Source: an uncultured Verrucomicrobia subdivision 3 bacterium (GTDB lineage Bacteria > Verrucomicrobiota > Verrucomicrobiia > Limisphaerales > UBA11358). Taken from it: DNA of 57,560 bases. The notes below the pieces were generated by a model. It saw only the letters and a list, made by a program, of their open reading frames with translations. It was not told the DNA's origin and ran no database searches. The stretch lies in NCBI GenBank assembly GCA_903918885.1, contig CAIXFY010000015.1, positions 1-57,560 of the forward strand. The letters are read 5' to 3'. Positions within the stretch are counted from its first letter, which is position 1, and every line of letters begins with the position of its first letter. The position numbers and the translations under genes are program-made. Positions 18,944 through 27,103 of this stretch are shown piece by piece.

Positions 18944-19345
18944 TCAAGTCTTCCAGTCGAAGGCTTTTTTCTTCACGGCATAGATGTAGCCGAGAAAAAG
19001 AATGCCGAGAAAAGAAAACATTGAGCCGAGGACGAGATTACGCGTGGCGTGTTCCGCCAGCAAATCGCGATAAACGACCGCCCACGGATACATGAACACC
19101 ACTTCGATATCGAACAGGATGAACAACATCGCGACCAGATAGAATTTAACCGAGAACCGGCCACCACCTTCACCAATCGGGTCTTTACCGCATTCGTAGG
19201 CAGAATCTTTGGCCTTGTTGGACTTGGCATATTTGCCGAGCAACACGGAGACCAGCAGCGTTCCGCCCGCGAAACCGACGGCGGCGGCGAGCAAAAACAA
19301 AATCGGGATGTATTGGGCAAGCTGCGACGATTGCAAATTTTCCAT
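18944..19345 (-). CDS. nuoA: NADH-quinone oxidoreductase subunit A
   Basis: A 133-aa inner-membrane subunit of complex I with three predicted helices (about 10-33, 66-90, 100-122). The conserved loop AYECGKDPIG and following RFSVKFYLVAMLFILFDIEV are typical of NuoA/ND3. The ATG at 19345 gives normal length; a longer in-frame start at 19399 is upstream of it. No nuoB-N genes occur on either side, so it is separated from the rest of the complex. On the left it converges with the cardiolipin synthase gene; on the right lies a decayed DJ-1/PfpI gene. Confidence 0.93.
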   Translation of the reverse strand: MENLQSSQLAQYIPILFLLAAAVGFAGGTLLVSVLLGKYAKSNKAKDSAYECGKDPIGEGGGRFSVKFYLVAMLFILFDIEVVFMYPWAVVYRDLLAEHATRNLVLGSMFSFLGILFLGYIYAVKKKAFDWKT

Positions 19346-19376
19346 GGCCGAAAGTTTAAGAATTACGCCGGAAATT

Positions 19377-19748
19377 TCAATGACGAAAACTGGCGTCAAG
19401 GAACTTCACCATCGCCGCCGCGAACGGCGCGCAATCTTTTGGCGTGCGGCTGGAAATCAGGTTGCCATCCACGACCACCGGCTCGTTCACCCAAATGCCG
19501 CCGGCGTTTTCTAAATCGTCCTTGATGCCGAGCGAGCCGGTAACGCGTTTGCCTTTGAGAATTTTTGCCGAAATCGGAATCCAGCCGCCGTGACAGATGA
19601 AGGCGACCAACTTCCCCTGCTCAAAAAATTCGCGCGTGAGAGACAGCACCTTCGCTTCGCGACGCAATTTGTCCGGCATAAAACCACCGGGCACGAGCAG
19701 CCCGCAAAAATCCTCGCTGCGCGCGTCCTTCAAAAGCAAATCCGACAC
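19377..19748 (-). pseudogene. DJ-1/PfpI family protein, N-terminally truncated
   Basis: The 123 codons match the C-terminal two-thirds of PfpI/DJ-1 glutamine-amidotransferase-like proteins: CGLLVPGGFMPDKLRR, the nucleophile-elbow Cys in AFICHGGW, then KRVTGSLGIKDDLENAGG and EPVVVDGNLISSR. Family members are about 165-190 aa; the first 55-60 residues, including the first Rossmann strand and the conserved catalytic Glu, are absent. I looked for them in the other minus-strand frames up to 19980 and saw none. A deletion or replacement of the 5' end is likely, so it is treated as a pseudogene although the remaining frame is intact. Confidence 0.7.
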
Positions 19749-19945
19749 GGCGGGATATCTATGACGTTTGAACGGTTAATCATAAATGCACCCAAACCAC
19801 CTAACGCACCTAAAGCGATTAGTCCTGCATAATGACTATTTGACATCTTTTTAAGTGTTCCGCCCTGTTGAAGCTCGTCGTAAAAGACATATTTTTGATC
19901 ATGGAAAATCGAAATCGCGCGCGCTTCAAAGAGTGTTCTATCCAT
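19730..19945 (-). CDS. small hypothetical protein, doubtful
   Basis: A 71-aa frame starting ATG, with one likely membrane helix (YAGLIALGALGGLGAFMI). It runs into, and overlaps, the truncated 5' end of the DJ-1 gene, whose sequence supplies its last residues. It may be part of the DNA that replaced the DJ-1 start. No homology recognised and no Shine-Dalgarno seen. The stretch 19946-20207, up to the helicase gene, holds no convincing gene. Confidence 0.3.
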   Translation of the reverse strand: MDRTLFEARAISIFHDQKYVFYDELQQGGTLKKMSNSHYAGLIALGALGGLGAFMINRSNVIDIPPCRICF

Positions 19946-20207
19946 GTCAAATTAAGGTATTTATTTTGCTTCACCTGTCGAGCTTCAATTCTTCACCATT
20001 GCCAATTGCCGCCAGTCGGACGGTGAAACTGGGCGGGACAGTGAGGACGTAGTGAAGTCGACACAAAATGCAGAGGTGCTGGTGTTGGTTTATTAAGTCT
20101 GGAAGGTAGGAAGCAAGGAACGGAAAGTTTTTCCTGATTTCATGCTGTCGTAATTCGTTGAAGTTTTTCCTTTTGCCCGCCCGCATTTGCCCGTTCAATT
20201 TGCGTTC

Positions 20208-22211
20208 ATGTCGCACGAATACGTCTTAAAGCCGTTCACGCCGGAAATCCGGTTGAACATTGACTACGCGCGCGAACTCAATGAACAGCAGCTTGCCGCC
20301 GTCACCGCGCCGCCCGGTCCGGCGCTCGTCATCGCGGGTGCGGGTTCGGGCAAGACGCGCACGCTGACGTATCGCGTAGCATTTTTGTTGGAACAGGGCA
20401 TTCCGCCCGACCGCATTTTGCTGCTCACCTTCACCAACAAGGCGGCGGGCGAAATGATGCGGCGCATTTCGGATTTGCTCGGCCACGAATTGCGTTCGCT
20501 TTGGGGCGGAACTTTTCACAGCATCGGCGCGCGGATTTTGCGGCTGCACGCGGACACGCTCGGCTACCAAAAGGATTTCACGATTCTCGACCGCGACGAC
20601 GCGAAGGATTTGATCAAAGCCAGCCTGCTCGACGCGAAAATTGATACGAAGGATAAACATTTTCCGAAGGCGGATGTGTTGAATGAAATTTTTTCGCTCG
20701 CGGCCAACACGCATCAGACAATTGCGGAATTGGTCGAAGGAAAATTCAGTTACTTCGAAGCGTTCACCGAGCAGATTGCCGACCAGCACAAGCGTTACCT
20801 CGCCCGCAAGCGCGCGACGAACGGCATGGATTTCGACGACCTGCTCGTGCTGTGGCTGCGGCTGCTCCAGGATCACGCCGACGTGCGCGAACATTTTCAG
20901 CGGCGCTTTCAATTCATCCTCGTGGACGAATATCAGGACACGAATAAACTGCAAGGCGACCTGATTGATCTGCTCGCCGCGCGCCATCACAACGTCACAG
21001 TCGTCGGCGACGACGCGCAAAGCATCTACGCCTGGCGCGGCGCGAACTTCGCGAACATTCTGGATTTTCCGAAGCGCTATCCGGGCGCGAAGGTTTTCAA
21101 GATCGAAACGAATTACCGCAGCACGCCGGAAATTCTCAACGTCGCCAACGCCGCCATTGCCGCGAACGTGAATCAATTTGCAAAAGAACTTTCACCCGCG
21201 CGTAAATCCGGCGTAAAACCGGCGCTGGTGCAATGCCACGATGCCAGCCAACAGGCTCAGTTCATCGCGCAACGCGCGCTGGAGTTGCGCGAGGAAGGCA
21301 CGAGCTTGAATCAGATTTGCGTGCTGTATCGCTCGCATTTTCACGCGCTGGAATTGCAGTTGGAACTCACGCGGCGGCAGATTCCGTTCAGCATCACGAG
21401 CGGTATCCGTTTCTTCGAGCAGGCGCACATTAAGGACGCCACGGCGTATTTGAAATTTGTGGCGAATCCGAAAGATGAAGTTTCGTTCAAGCGATTGGTT
21501 TTACTGCTGCCGGGAATCGGCGCGAAAGGTGCGGAAAAAATCTATCAAAGTTTCACGGCGCGGATGGCAGGTGGCGAACTGAAGATGGAAACCAAACTCG
21601 CCACGGCGTTGCAAAGCTGCACCAAGGCGATTCCGAAAAAAGCCGCCGTGCCGTGGACGCAATTTGTCGCGACGATTGCGCAGCTTGAAGACGAGTCCAC
21701 GCGCCGGAGCGCAGCCAAAATGCTGCGGCTCGTGATGGACGCGGGCTATGACGATTACCTCAAGGAGACTTACGACAATTACGAACGGCGACTCGACGAA
21801 ATCCAGCAGCTTGCGGAATTTGCGTTTCAGTTCGGCACGGTGGAGGAATTTCTGACGCAGCTCGCGCTGCTCACGAACGTCGAGGCGGAGGAAGATCCGC
21901 AGGACGACACGGAAAAAATCAAGCTCTCGACGATTCATCAAGCGAAAGGTTTGGAGTTTGACGTGGTGTTCGTGATTATGCTGTGCGACGGGATGTTTCC
22001 GTCCGCGCGCTCGACGGAGTCCAACGACGGCGAGGAAGAAGAACGACGACTTTTTTACGTTTCCATCACACGCGCGAAAAACGAATTATATCTTTGCCAT
22101 CCGCTGATTCGCGGCGGATTCGGGCAATCAGGCAATGACGTTTTCCAATCGCCGTCGCGCTTCCTTTCGGAAATACCCGAAGGGTTGCTGAACAAGTGGA
22201 ACCTGCGGTGA
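20208..22211 (+). CDS. UvrD/PcrA-type superfamily 1 helicase
   Basis: A 667-aa ATP-dependent 3'-5' DNA helicase of the UvrD/Rep/PcrA group. Motifs in order: Q motif region LNEQQLAAVTAP, Walker A AGAGSGKTRTLTYR, motif Ia LTFTNKAAGEMMRRI, Walker B/motif II VDEYQDTN, motif III VVGDDAQSIYAWRGA, motif IV NYRST, motif V STIHQAKGLEFDVVF and motif VI EERRLFYVSITRAKNELYL. It is slightly shorter than E. coli UvrD (720 aa), lacking the C-terminal Tudor-like tail. Start ATG 20208; an upstream in-frame codon adds seven residues. Its stop abuts the lpxA stop on the opposite strand with no bases between. Confidence 0.95.
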   Translation: MSHEYVLKPFTPEIRLNIDYARELNEQQLAAVTAPPGPALVIAGAGSGKTRTLTYRVAFLLEQGIPPDRILLLTFTNKAAGEMMRRISDLLGHELRSLWGGTFHSIGARILRLHADTLGYQKDFTILDRDDAKDLIKASLLDAKIDTKDKHFPKADVLNEIFSLAANTHQTIAELVEGKFSYFEAFTEQIADQHKRYLARKRATNGMDFDDLLVLWLRLLQDHADVREHFQRRFQFILVDEYQDTNKLQGDLIDLLAARHHNVTVVGDDAQSIYAWRGANFANILDFPKRYPGAKVFKIETNYRSTPEILNVANAAIAANVNQFAKELSPARKSGVKPALVQCHDASQQAQFIAQRALELREEGTSLNQICVLYRSHFHALELQLELTRRQIPFSITSGIRFFEQAHIKDATAYLKFVANPKDEVSFKRLVLLLPGIGAKGAEKIYQSFTARMAGGELKMETKLATALQSCTKAIPKKAAVPWTQFVATIAQLEDESTRRSAAKMLRLVMDAGYDDYLKETYDNYERRLDEIQQLAEFAFQFGTVEEFLTQLALLTNVEAEEDPQDDTEKIKLSTIHQAKGLEFDVVFVIMLCDGMFPSARSTESNDGEEEERRLFYVSITRAKNELYLCHPLIRGGFGQSGNDVFQSPSRFLSEIPEGLLNKWNLR

Positions 22212-22976
22212 TTACTTGCTGATGCCGCGTTCGCTGGTGCGGACGAACTGGATCAAATGGACGATTTCCGGCAGCGGCGGCAAATCGGTTTCGATTTTCG
22301 CCACGGCGTTGGGAATGGAAAGTCCTTCGCGGAACAAAATCTTGTAGGCTTGTTTCAGGGCGTTGATGGCTTCCTCGGAAACGCCGTTGCGTTCGAGGCC
22401 GACCTTGTTGATGGTGCGCGTCTCGGCCGGATTGCCGTCTGCGATCATGAACGGCGGGACGTCCTGCACGACTTTCGAGCAACCACCAATCATCGCAAAC
22501 CGGCCGATGCGGCAGAATTGGTGCACCGCCGCAATGCTGATGACCGCGTAATCATCAACGGTGACGTGGCCGCCGAGCGTCGCGGCGTTGGACATGATGA
22601 TGTGGCTGCCGAGCTGGCAATCGTGCGCCACGTGGGAATACGCGAGCAGGTTGTTGTGCGAGCCGATGCGCGTCGCCGTGCCGTCCGCCGTCGCGCTGTG
22701 GACGGTGACGTATTCGCGGAAAGTATTGTGGTCGCCGATTTCCGTGCGCGTGACGCCGCCCTTCCACTTCAAATCCTGCGTTTTCAAACCGATGCTCGCA
22801 AAGGGATAAAATTCATTTTCGCGGCCCAGCACGGTGTGGCCGTCAATGACGACATGCGAATGCAGTTTGCATTTCTCGCCCAGCGTGACGAATTCGCCGA
22901 TGACGCAATACGGCCCGATTTCGCAGCCGGCGCCGATTTTCGCCGAGGGATGGATGATGGCGGTGGAATGGATCAT
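22212..22976 (-). CDS. lpxA: UDP-N-acetylglucosamine acyltransferase
   Basis: A 254-aa left-handed beta-helix enzyme that transfers a 3-hydroxyacyl group from ACP to UDP-GlcNAc, the first step of lipid A synthesis. Hexapeptide repeats run from residue 3 to about 185 (IHPSAKIGAG, IGPYCVIGEF, VTLGEKCKLHSHVVI). The catalytic His lies in YSHVAHDCQLG. The C-terminal helical domain includes LKQAYKILFREGLSI. It follows lpxC-fabZ by 16 bases on the same strand, so the two should be co-transcribed. Its presence shows a lipid A-containing outer membrane. Confidence 0.96.
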   Translation of the reverse strand: MIHSTAIIHPSAKIGAGCEIGPYCVIGEFVTLGEKCKLHSHVVIDGHTVLGRENEFYPFASIGLKTQDLKWKGGVTRTEIGDHNTFREYVTVHSATADGTATRIGSHNNLLAYSHVAHDCQLGSHIIMSNAATLGGHVTVDDYAVISIAAVHQFCRIGRFAMIGGCSKVVQDVPPFMIADGNPAETRTINKVGLERNGVSEEAINALKQAYKILFREGLSIPNAVAKIETDLPPLPEIVHLIQFVRTSERGISK

Positions 22977-22992
22977 GAAAATTTATCCGCAA

Positions 22993-24330
22993 TTATTCCG
23001 CGTCGCGGAGCATGAAGGTGACTTCCGCCTCGCTGACGATTTCGCCGTCCACCTTGCAGACGCCGTTGGCCTTGCAGATTTTTCCGCGCGCCTTCATCAA
23101 CTCGACTTCGATGATGAGCGTGTCGCCGGGCAGCACGGGCTTGCGCCATTTCACTCCGTTGGCGGCCATGAAATAGGCCAGTTGCCGGCCGGTGCCGGCG
23201 TTCTTCATCATCAGCAAGCCGCCGACCTGCGCCATCGCCTCGATTTGCAAAACGCCCGGCATGATCGGGTGGCCGGGAAAATGCCCTTGAAAATACGGCT
23301 CGTTCACCGAGACGCTCTTGAGTCCGACAATCTTGTTGTCCCGCAAGGAAAGTATCCGGTCCACCATCAAAATCGGATAGCGGTGCGGCAGCAGCTTCAT
23401 GATCTGCTCGATATCCATCGCGCCCTCTTCGGCGGCTGGCGGCGCGGGTAAATCCGCGTTGACCGGCGGCGGCGCGAACGCTTGCACCGCGCGCAACGGC
23501 CGTTTCATCTGCTCAACGATCTTGCGGACGAGCTCGACGTTGCCCGCGTGACCGGGGCGCACGGCGATGACGTGACCGCGGATGGATTTCCCTAGCAACG
23601 ACAAGTCGCCAACGATATCCAGCATCTTGTGCCGGACAAATTCCTCGGGATAGCGCAACGGCTCGGTCGTCAACACCGCGTCGTCGCGGATGACCACGGC
23701 GTTTTCCAAGCTGCCGCCCTTGATGAGTCCGTTCTTGTAAAGAAATTCTATCTCCTCGTAAAAGCAAAATGTCCGCGCGTGTGCCAAATCCTTTTCCCAA
23801 GTCTTCGGCGTCACTTCGGTGGAATAAAACTGCGTGAACCGCCCCTTCTTGTCCGCGCTGGTGCAGGTGATCTTGAACTGCTCGTCCGGAAACAACGTCA
23901 TCACCGTTTCGCCGAGGCGGATTTCAATCGGCTCCGTCGGCGTGTAAAATTCTTTTTTCTCCGGCAATGCGACGATGCCAGCAGTTTGAATAATTTTGCA
24001 AAATTCGCGCGAACTACCATCGGCAATCGGTGGTTCGTTCGCGTCGATTTCTACGATGGCGTTGTCAATGCCGTAGCCCGCGAGCGCGGCGAGGACGTGT
24101 TCGACCGTGTGGATTTTGACGTTGCCCTTCGCCAGCGTCGTGGAGCGGTTCGTCTCGGAAACATTTTCCACGCGCGCCTCGATCTCCGGCTTGCCGTCCA
24201 AATCCACGCGACGAAAGCGCACGCCGCTGCCCGCGGGCGCGGGCAGGATTGTCATGTTGACGCGGTTGCCGCTGTGCAGGCCGATGCCGGAAAAACTGGC
24301 GGGACAATTGAGAGTCTGCTGATTGAGCAC
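22993..24330 (-). CDS. lpxC-fabZ: bifunctional LpxC deacetylase / FabZ dehydratase
   Basis: A 445-aa fusion. Residues about 1-285 are LpxC, the zinc deacetylase that commits UDP-acyl-GlcNAc to lipid A: HTVEHVLAALAGYGIDN, and the metal-binding HKMLDIVGDLSLLG followed by GHAGN. Residues about 305-445 are FabZ, the 3-hydroxyacyl-ACP dehydratase: PHRYPILMVDRIL, catalytic FQGHFPGHPIMPGVLQIEAM. Such fusions are known in Bacteroidetes, Chlorobi and PVC bacteria. Fusing the enzymes keeps the use of 3-hydroxyacyl-ACP by lipid A and by fatty acid synthesis in step. The linker (about 285-305) is Ala/Pro-rich. lpxA follows by 16 bases. Confidence 0.96.
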   Translation of the reverse strand: MLNQQTLNCPASFSGIGLHSGNRVNMTILPAPAGSGVRFRRVDLDGKPEIEARVENVSETNRSTTLAKGNVKIHTVEHVLAALAGYGIDNAIVEIDANEPPIADGSSREFCKIIQTAGIVALPEKKEFYTPTEPIEIRLGETVMTLFPDEQFKITCTSADKKGRFTQFYSTEVTPKTWEKDLAHARTFCFYEEIEFLYKNGLIKGGSLENAVVIRDDAVLTTEPLRYPEEFVRHKMLDIVGDLSLLGKSIRGHVIAVRPGHAGNVELVRKIVEQMKRPLRAVQAFAPPPVNADLPAPPAAEEGAMDIEQIMKLLPHRYPILMVDRILSLRDNKIVGLKSVSVNEPYFQGHFPGHPIMPGVLQIEAMAQVGGLLMMKNAGTGRQLAYFMAANGVKWRKPVLPGDTLIIEVELMKARGKICKANGVCKVDGEIVSEAEVTFMLRDAE

Positions 24331-24380
24331 GCCAAATTGAACAAAACACTGGCTGGATTGGCAAGATTGCTTTCGCAGAC

Positions 24381-24944
24381 TTAACGCCGCTGACGCTTGG
24401 AGGCCGGTTTGATTTTCACCGACGCGGACGCGTCGTGACTGCCGGTGTGCGCGCGCGATTGACGGCGAAATTCAAGCTGGGTCATGACAATCCGCGCCAG
24501 CACACGCAAAGACTCCTTCTGATTTTCCGTCAACTGGCGCGGCACTTTGTCAATGACACATAGCGTGCCAAGCGCATAACCATCAGGAGAAATCAGTGGC
24601 ACGCCTGCGTAGAAACGGATTTTTGGCGCGGAAACAACGAGCGAATTATCTTTGAAGCGCTTGTCTTTCGTCGCATCCGGAACGATGAAAATATCCTTCT
24701 GCAAAATGGCATGGGCGCACATCGAGACATCGCGACTCGTCTCGTTGATAGTCACTCCGGTTTTAGACTTGAACCACTGGCGATCCTCGTCCACCAGCGA
24801 AATCAGGCTGACGGGCGCGCCGCAGACCAGTCCGGCGAGCTGGGTGAAGTCGTCAAATACCGCCTCCGGCAGCGTGTCCAGCACGTCGTATTGCCAGAGA
24901 ATCTTTATCCGCTGCAACTCGTTCTTCGGCTTCGGGGCTTTCAT
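24381..24944 (-). CDS. GAF-domain protein
   Basis: A 187-aa single-domain protein: a GAF fold spanning about 25-160 with the pattern often found at the front of diguanylate cyclases and histidine kinases (LQRIKILWQYDVLDTLPE, then FDDFTQLAGLVCGAPVSLIS, FKSKTGVTINETSRDVSMCA, FYAGVPLISPDGYALGTLCV). There is no output domain; the last 30 residues are basic and probably disordered. Starts at ATG 24944. It could bind a small ligand and regulate a partner. It sits between acpS and lpxC-fabZ in the same direction, with gaps of 44 and 50 bases. Confidence 0.85.
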   Translation of the reverse strand: MKAPKPKNELQRIKILWQYDVLDTLPEAVFDDFTQLAGLVCGAPVSLISLVDEDRQWFKSKTGVTINETSRDVSMCAHAILQKDIFIVPDATKDKRFKDNSLVVSAPKIRFYAGVPLISPDGYALGTLCVIDKVPRQLTENQKESLRVLARIVMTQLEFRRQSRAHTGSHDASASVKIKPASKRQRR

Positions 24945-24988
24945 CGGCAAATAGGTTTACAGGCTCCGCCAAAATGCACAACTGAAAA

Positions 24989-25366
24989 TCAACCCTCCAA
25001 AACCGCCGTCGCCGCCGCGTAATTTTCCGTGTGCGTCAGGCTCAGGTGAATTTTTTCCCCGCCGCGCGCCGCCAGCAACTCCGCGCCCTTGCCGTGCAGC
25101 ACCACGAACGGCTCGCCCGATTCCTTGCGCCGAATTTCCATGTCGTGCCAACCGAGCTGCGCGCCGATGCCCGTGCCGAACGCCTTGGACACCGCCTCCT
25201 TCGCCGCGAACCGCGCCGCCAGAAACGGCGCGGGATGCTTGTGCGTCCGGCAATACGCGATTTCATCCGGCAGCAAAATCCGGTTCGCGAAGCGCTCGCC
25301 GAACTTCTCGAACGACGACGCGATGCGCGCCACTTCGATGAGGTCAATGCCGGTGCCCAAGATCAT
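24989..25366 (-). CDS. acpS: holo-[acyl-carrier-protein] synthase
   Basis: A 125-aa 4'-phosphopantetheinyl transferase that charges apo-ACP from CoA. Family motifs: GTGIDLIEVARIASSFEKFG (metal-binding Asp) and RFAAKEAVSKAFGTGI (metal-binding Glu), then HLSLTHTENYAAATAVLE. Start at ATG 25366, giving the usual AcpS length; a 30-residue upstream extension in the same frame is not family-like. It is downstream of queD by 43 bases. Its product supports ACP used by FabZ and LpxA encoded further down the same strand. Confidence 0.94.
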   Translation of the reverse strand: MILGTGIDLIEVARIASSFEKFGERFANRILLPDEIAYCRTHKHPAPFLAARFAAKEAVSKAFGTGIGAQLGWHDMEIRRKESGEPFVVLHGKGAELLAARGGEKIHLSLTHTENYAAATAVLEG

Positions 25367-25409
25367 TTTCGATTTACGATTGGCGATTTGCGGTTCCGGC
25401 GCAAGCAAA

Positions 25410-25772
25410 TCACTCGCCGCGATAAACCGCCCGCGCTGTGCAAGTCTCCGCCACAACGATTTCAGTCAGCAGCGGCAGCTTGGGCTTGAGCTTTTTCCAA
25501 ATCCACACGGCCACAACTTCGCTCGTCGGATTTTCCAGGCCGGGAATTTCGTTCAGGTAATAATGGTCAAGCTTCTCCCAAATCGGCTTGAACGCCGCCG
25601 AGATGTCCGCGTAATCCATCAGCCAACCCAGCTTGGAATCGCACTCGCCGGCCACGACTATTTCCACGCTGAAGCTGTGACCGTGCAGCCGTCGGCACTT
25701 GTGGTTCTTCGGCAGCAGCGGCAACAAATGCGCCGCCTCAAACTGAAACGTTTTTCTTAATTCCATTTTCAT
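25410..25772 (-). CDS. queD: 6-carboxytetrahydropterin synthase (QueD/PTPS)
   Basis: A 120-aa T-fold enzyme that converts dihydroneopterin triphosphate to 6-carboxy-tetrahydropterin on the way to queuosine. Zinc ligands are visible as the His in FEAAHLL and the two in RLHGHSFSVEI, with the catalytic Cys just before (HKCRRLHGH). ENPTSEVVAVWI is the substrate-binding Glu region. Its ATG overlaps the stop of the LuxC-like gene (ATGA), so it is translated in the same operon; no other queuosine genes are near. The pairing with luxE/luxC genes is unexplained. Confidence 0.93.
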   Translation of the reverse strand: MKMELRKTFQFEAAHLLPLLPKNHKCRRLHGHSFSVEIVVAGECDSKLGWLMDYADISAAFKPIWEKLDHYYLNEIPGLENPTSEVVAVWIWKKLKPKLPLLTEIVVAETCTARAVYRGE

Positions 25773-27103
25773 AATTCAAAATCCGTCCATTCAATCAAAT
25801 CGCCCAACGCCGGCCGGCCGTCATGCCGCCAAGTTAATGGCGGATTCTGCATCTGGCCAAGCGAACATATCCGCGTCGCACCCCAGCGCGAAAATATCAG
25901 CGCCAGCGATGCCGTCGCTTCCGGTGACGCAGCGATACCGACCGTCGAAACTTTTCCCTGAAACTCATCCACGCCGCGCAGAACCGCCGCCATATCCGGC
26001 ACTGGTTTTATGAACACAAAACGGTTCAGACATGAAAACTGGAAACGCACGTCGTGCTCAAACACCACCGTCCACGCTGTCGAATTTTGGCTCGCCCAGA
26101 TTTTTGCGTCCGCGCGATGCACGGCAATCGCCTCATAAATCGCGCGCTTCGATGCGATGGAGGCAGCCGCAGCCACGGAGATTTTTCCGCGCGGCTCAAC
26201 GGTTTCGCGCTTGGCTAATTCCGCCGCAAGCAGGGCGGCAAACTTATCGGACTCCACCGCGCCACGCTCTTCGACGTAAAAAACATGCGGCGATAGGCAG
26301 CCATTTTGATCCCAAGCCACCACATCATCTACCGCGCCAGCAACGATTTCCGCAATGGTATCGTCGCGCAAAACTTCGCGTGCAATGAAACCAAAACTCA
26401 CGCGATGGCCGTAACCGAGAAAGCGGACTTGGCTAGGCAGCCGCGAACGAATAGCCGTCAATGCCTCATCACCGCCCGTGGCCGTAACACAATCGGTTTC
26501 TGCAAATAGCGCGCCTTCCAGTTCCGCGTCGCCACCGCGCCATTCGGCAATTTCCAGACACGCGCCCAACTTGCGATCCAATTCGTAAATTGAATGCGCG
26601 AACAATCTCGGCAGCAATGACGTGCCACTAGCGCACTTCATGAATTGTGCCGAGCGCGTAATCAAGCCGAGCGCGAGGCTGATGATTGCCGGATTGGGCA
26701 AGTTTCCCGCCGCAATGTGAACCAGCAATTGTGGCCCACGCGCCATCGCCCCGCCCACAAAGCCGTCCAACCGCGCCGCATGGCCAAGTTCCTGTTCCAA
26801 CAGCGTGCGAAAATTTTCTGGCGTGAATCGGCGGAAGAATCCATCGAGACCTTTTTCCAAAACCGGCTTGGAAAATCCGGTTTCCGCCGGACCGTATTTC
26901 AGGGCCAGCTTGCGGAATTTATTTTCCGGCGACAGCCATTCCGCCGCGACTTCGCACAGGATTTTAATAATCTCTTCCGTCGGACGCGGACGCAGAAATT
27001 TTTCCCGATTACGTTTCAGTGTGTGGCACGCCGCCGCAATCATCTCTGGCGAAAGCGGCGCTTCCGGCGGCAGGTCGGCAAGAAAATAGTTCGGCAGGTT
27101 CAT
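25769..27103 (-). CDS. LuxC-family acyl-CoA/acyl-protein reductase
   Basis: A 444-aa protein of the LuxC family, aldehyde-dehydrogenase-like reductases that release a fatty aldehyde from an activated acyl thioester using NADPH. Support: HIAAGNLPNPAIISLALGLI and QFMKCASGTSLLPRLFA (nucleotide-binding half), VRFLGYGHRVSFGFI, and the catalytic-cysteine region VAWDQNGCLSPHVFYVEE. Length is a little below luminous LuxC (about 480). It overlaps the LuxE-like gene upstream and queD downstream, each by ATGA. No luxA/B luciferase or luxD thioesterase is present, so a non-luminescent aldehyde or alcohol product is inferred. Confidence 0.88.
   Translation of the reverse strand: MNLPNYFLADLPPEAPLSPEMIAAACHTLKRNREKFLRPRPTEEIIKILCEVAAEWLSPENKFRKLALKYGPAETGFSKPVLEKGLDGFFRRFTPENFRTLLEQELGHAARLDGFVGGAMARGPQLLVHIAAGNLPNPAIISLALGLITRSAQFMKCASGTSLLPRLFAHSIYELDRKLGACLEIAEWRGGDAELEGALFAETDCVTATGGDEALTAIRSRLPSQVRFLGYGHRVSFGFIAREVLRDDTIAEIVAGAVDDVVAWDQNGCLSPHVFYVEERGAVESDKFAALLAAELAKRETVEPRGKISVAAAASIASKRAIYEAIAVHRADAKIWASQNSTAWTVVFEHDVRFQFSCLNRFVFIKPVPDMAAVLRGVDEFQGKVSTVGIAASPEATASLALIFSRWGATRICSLGQMQNPPLTWRHDGRPALGDLIEWTDFEL

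Noticed and set aside
22205..22215. Stop codons of the helicase and lpxA meeting with no gap
   Set aside because: Unusual but not rare in compact genomes; no sign that either gene is cut short.
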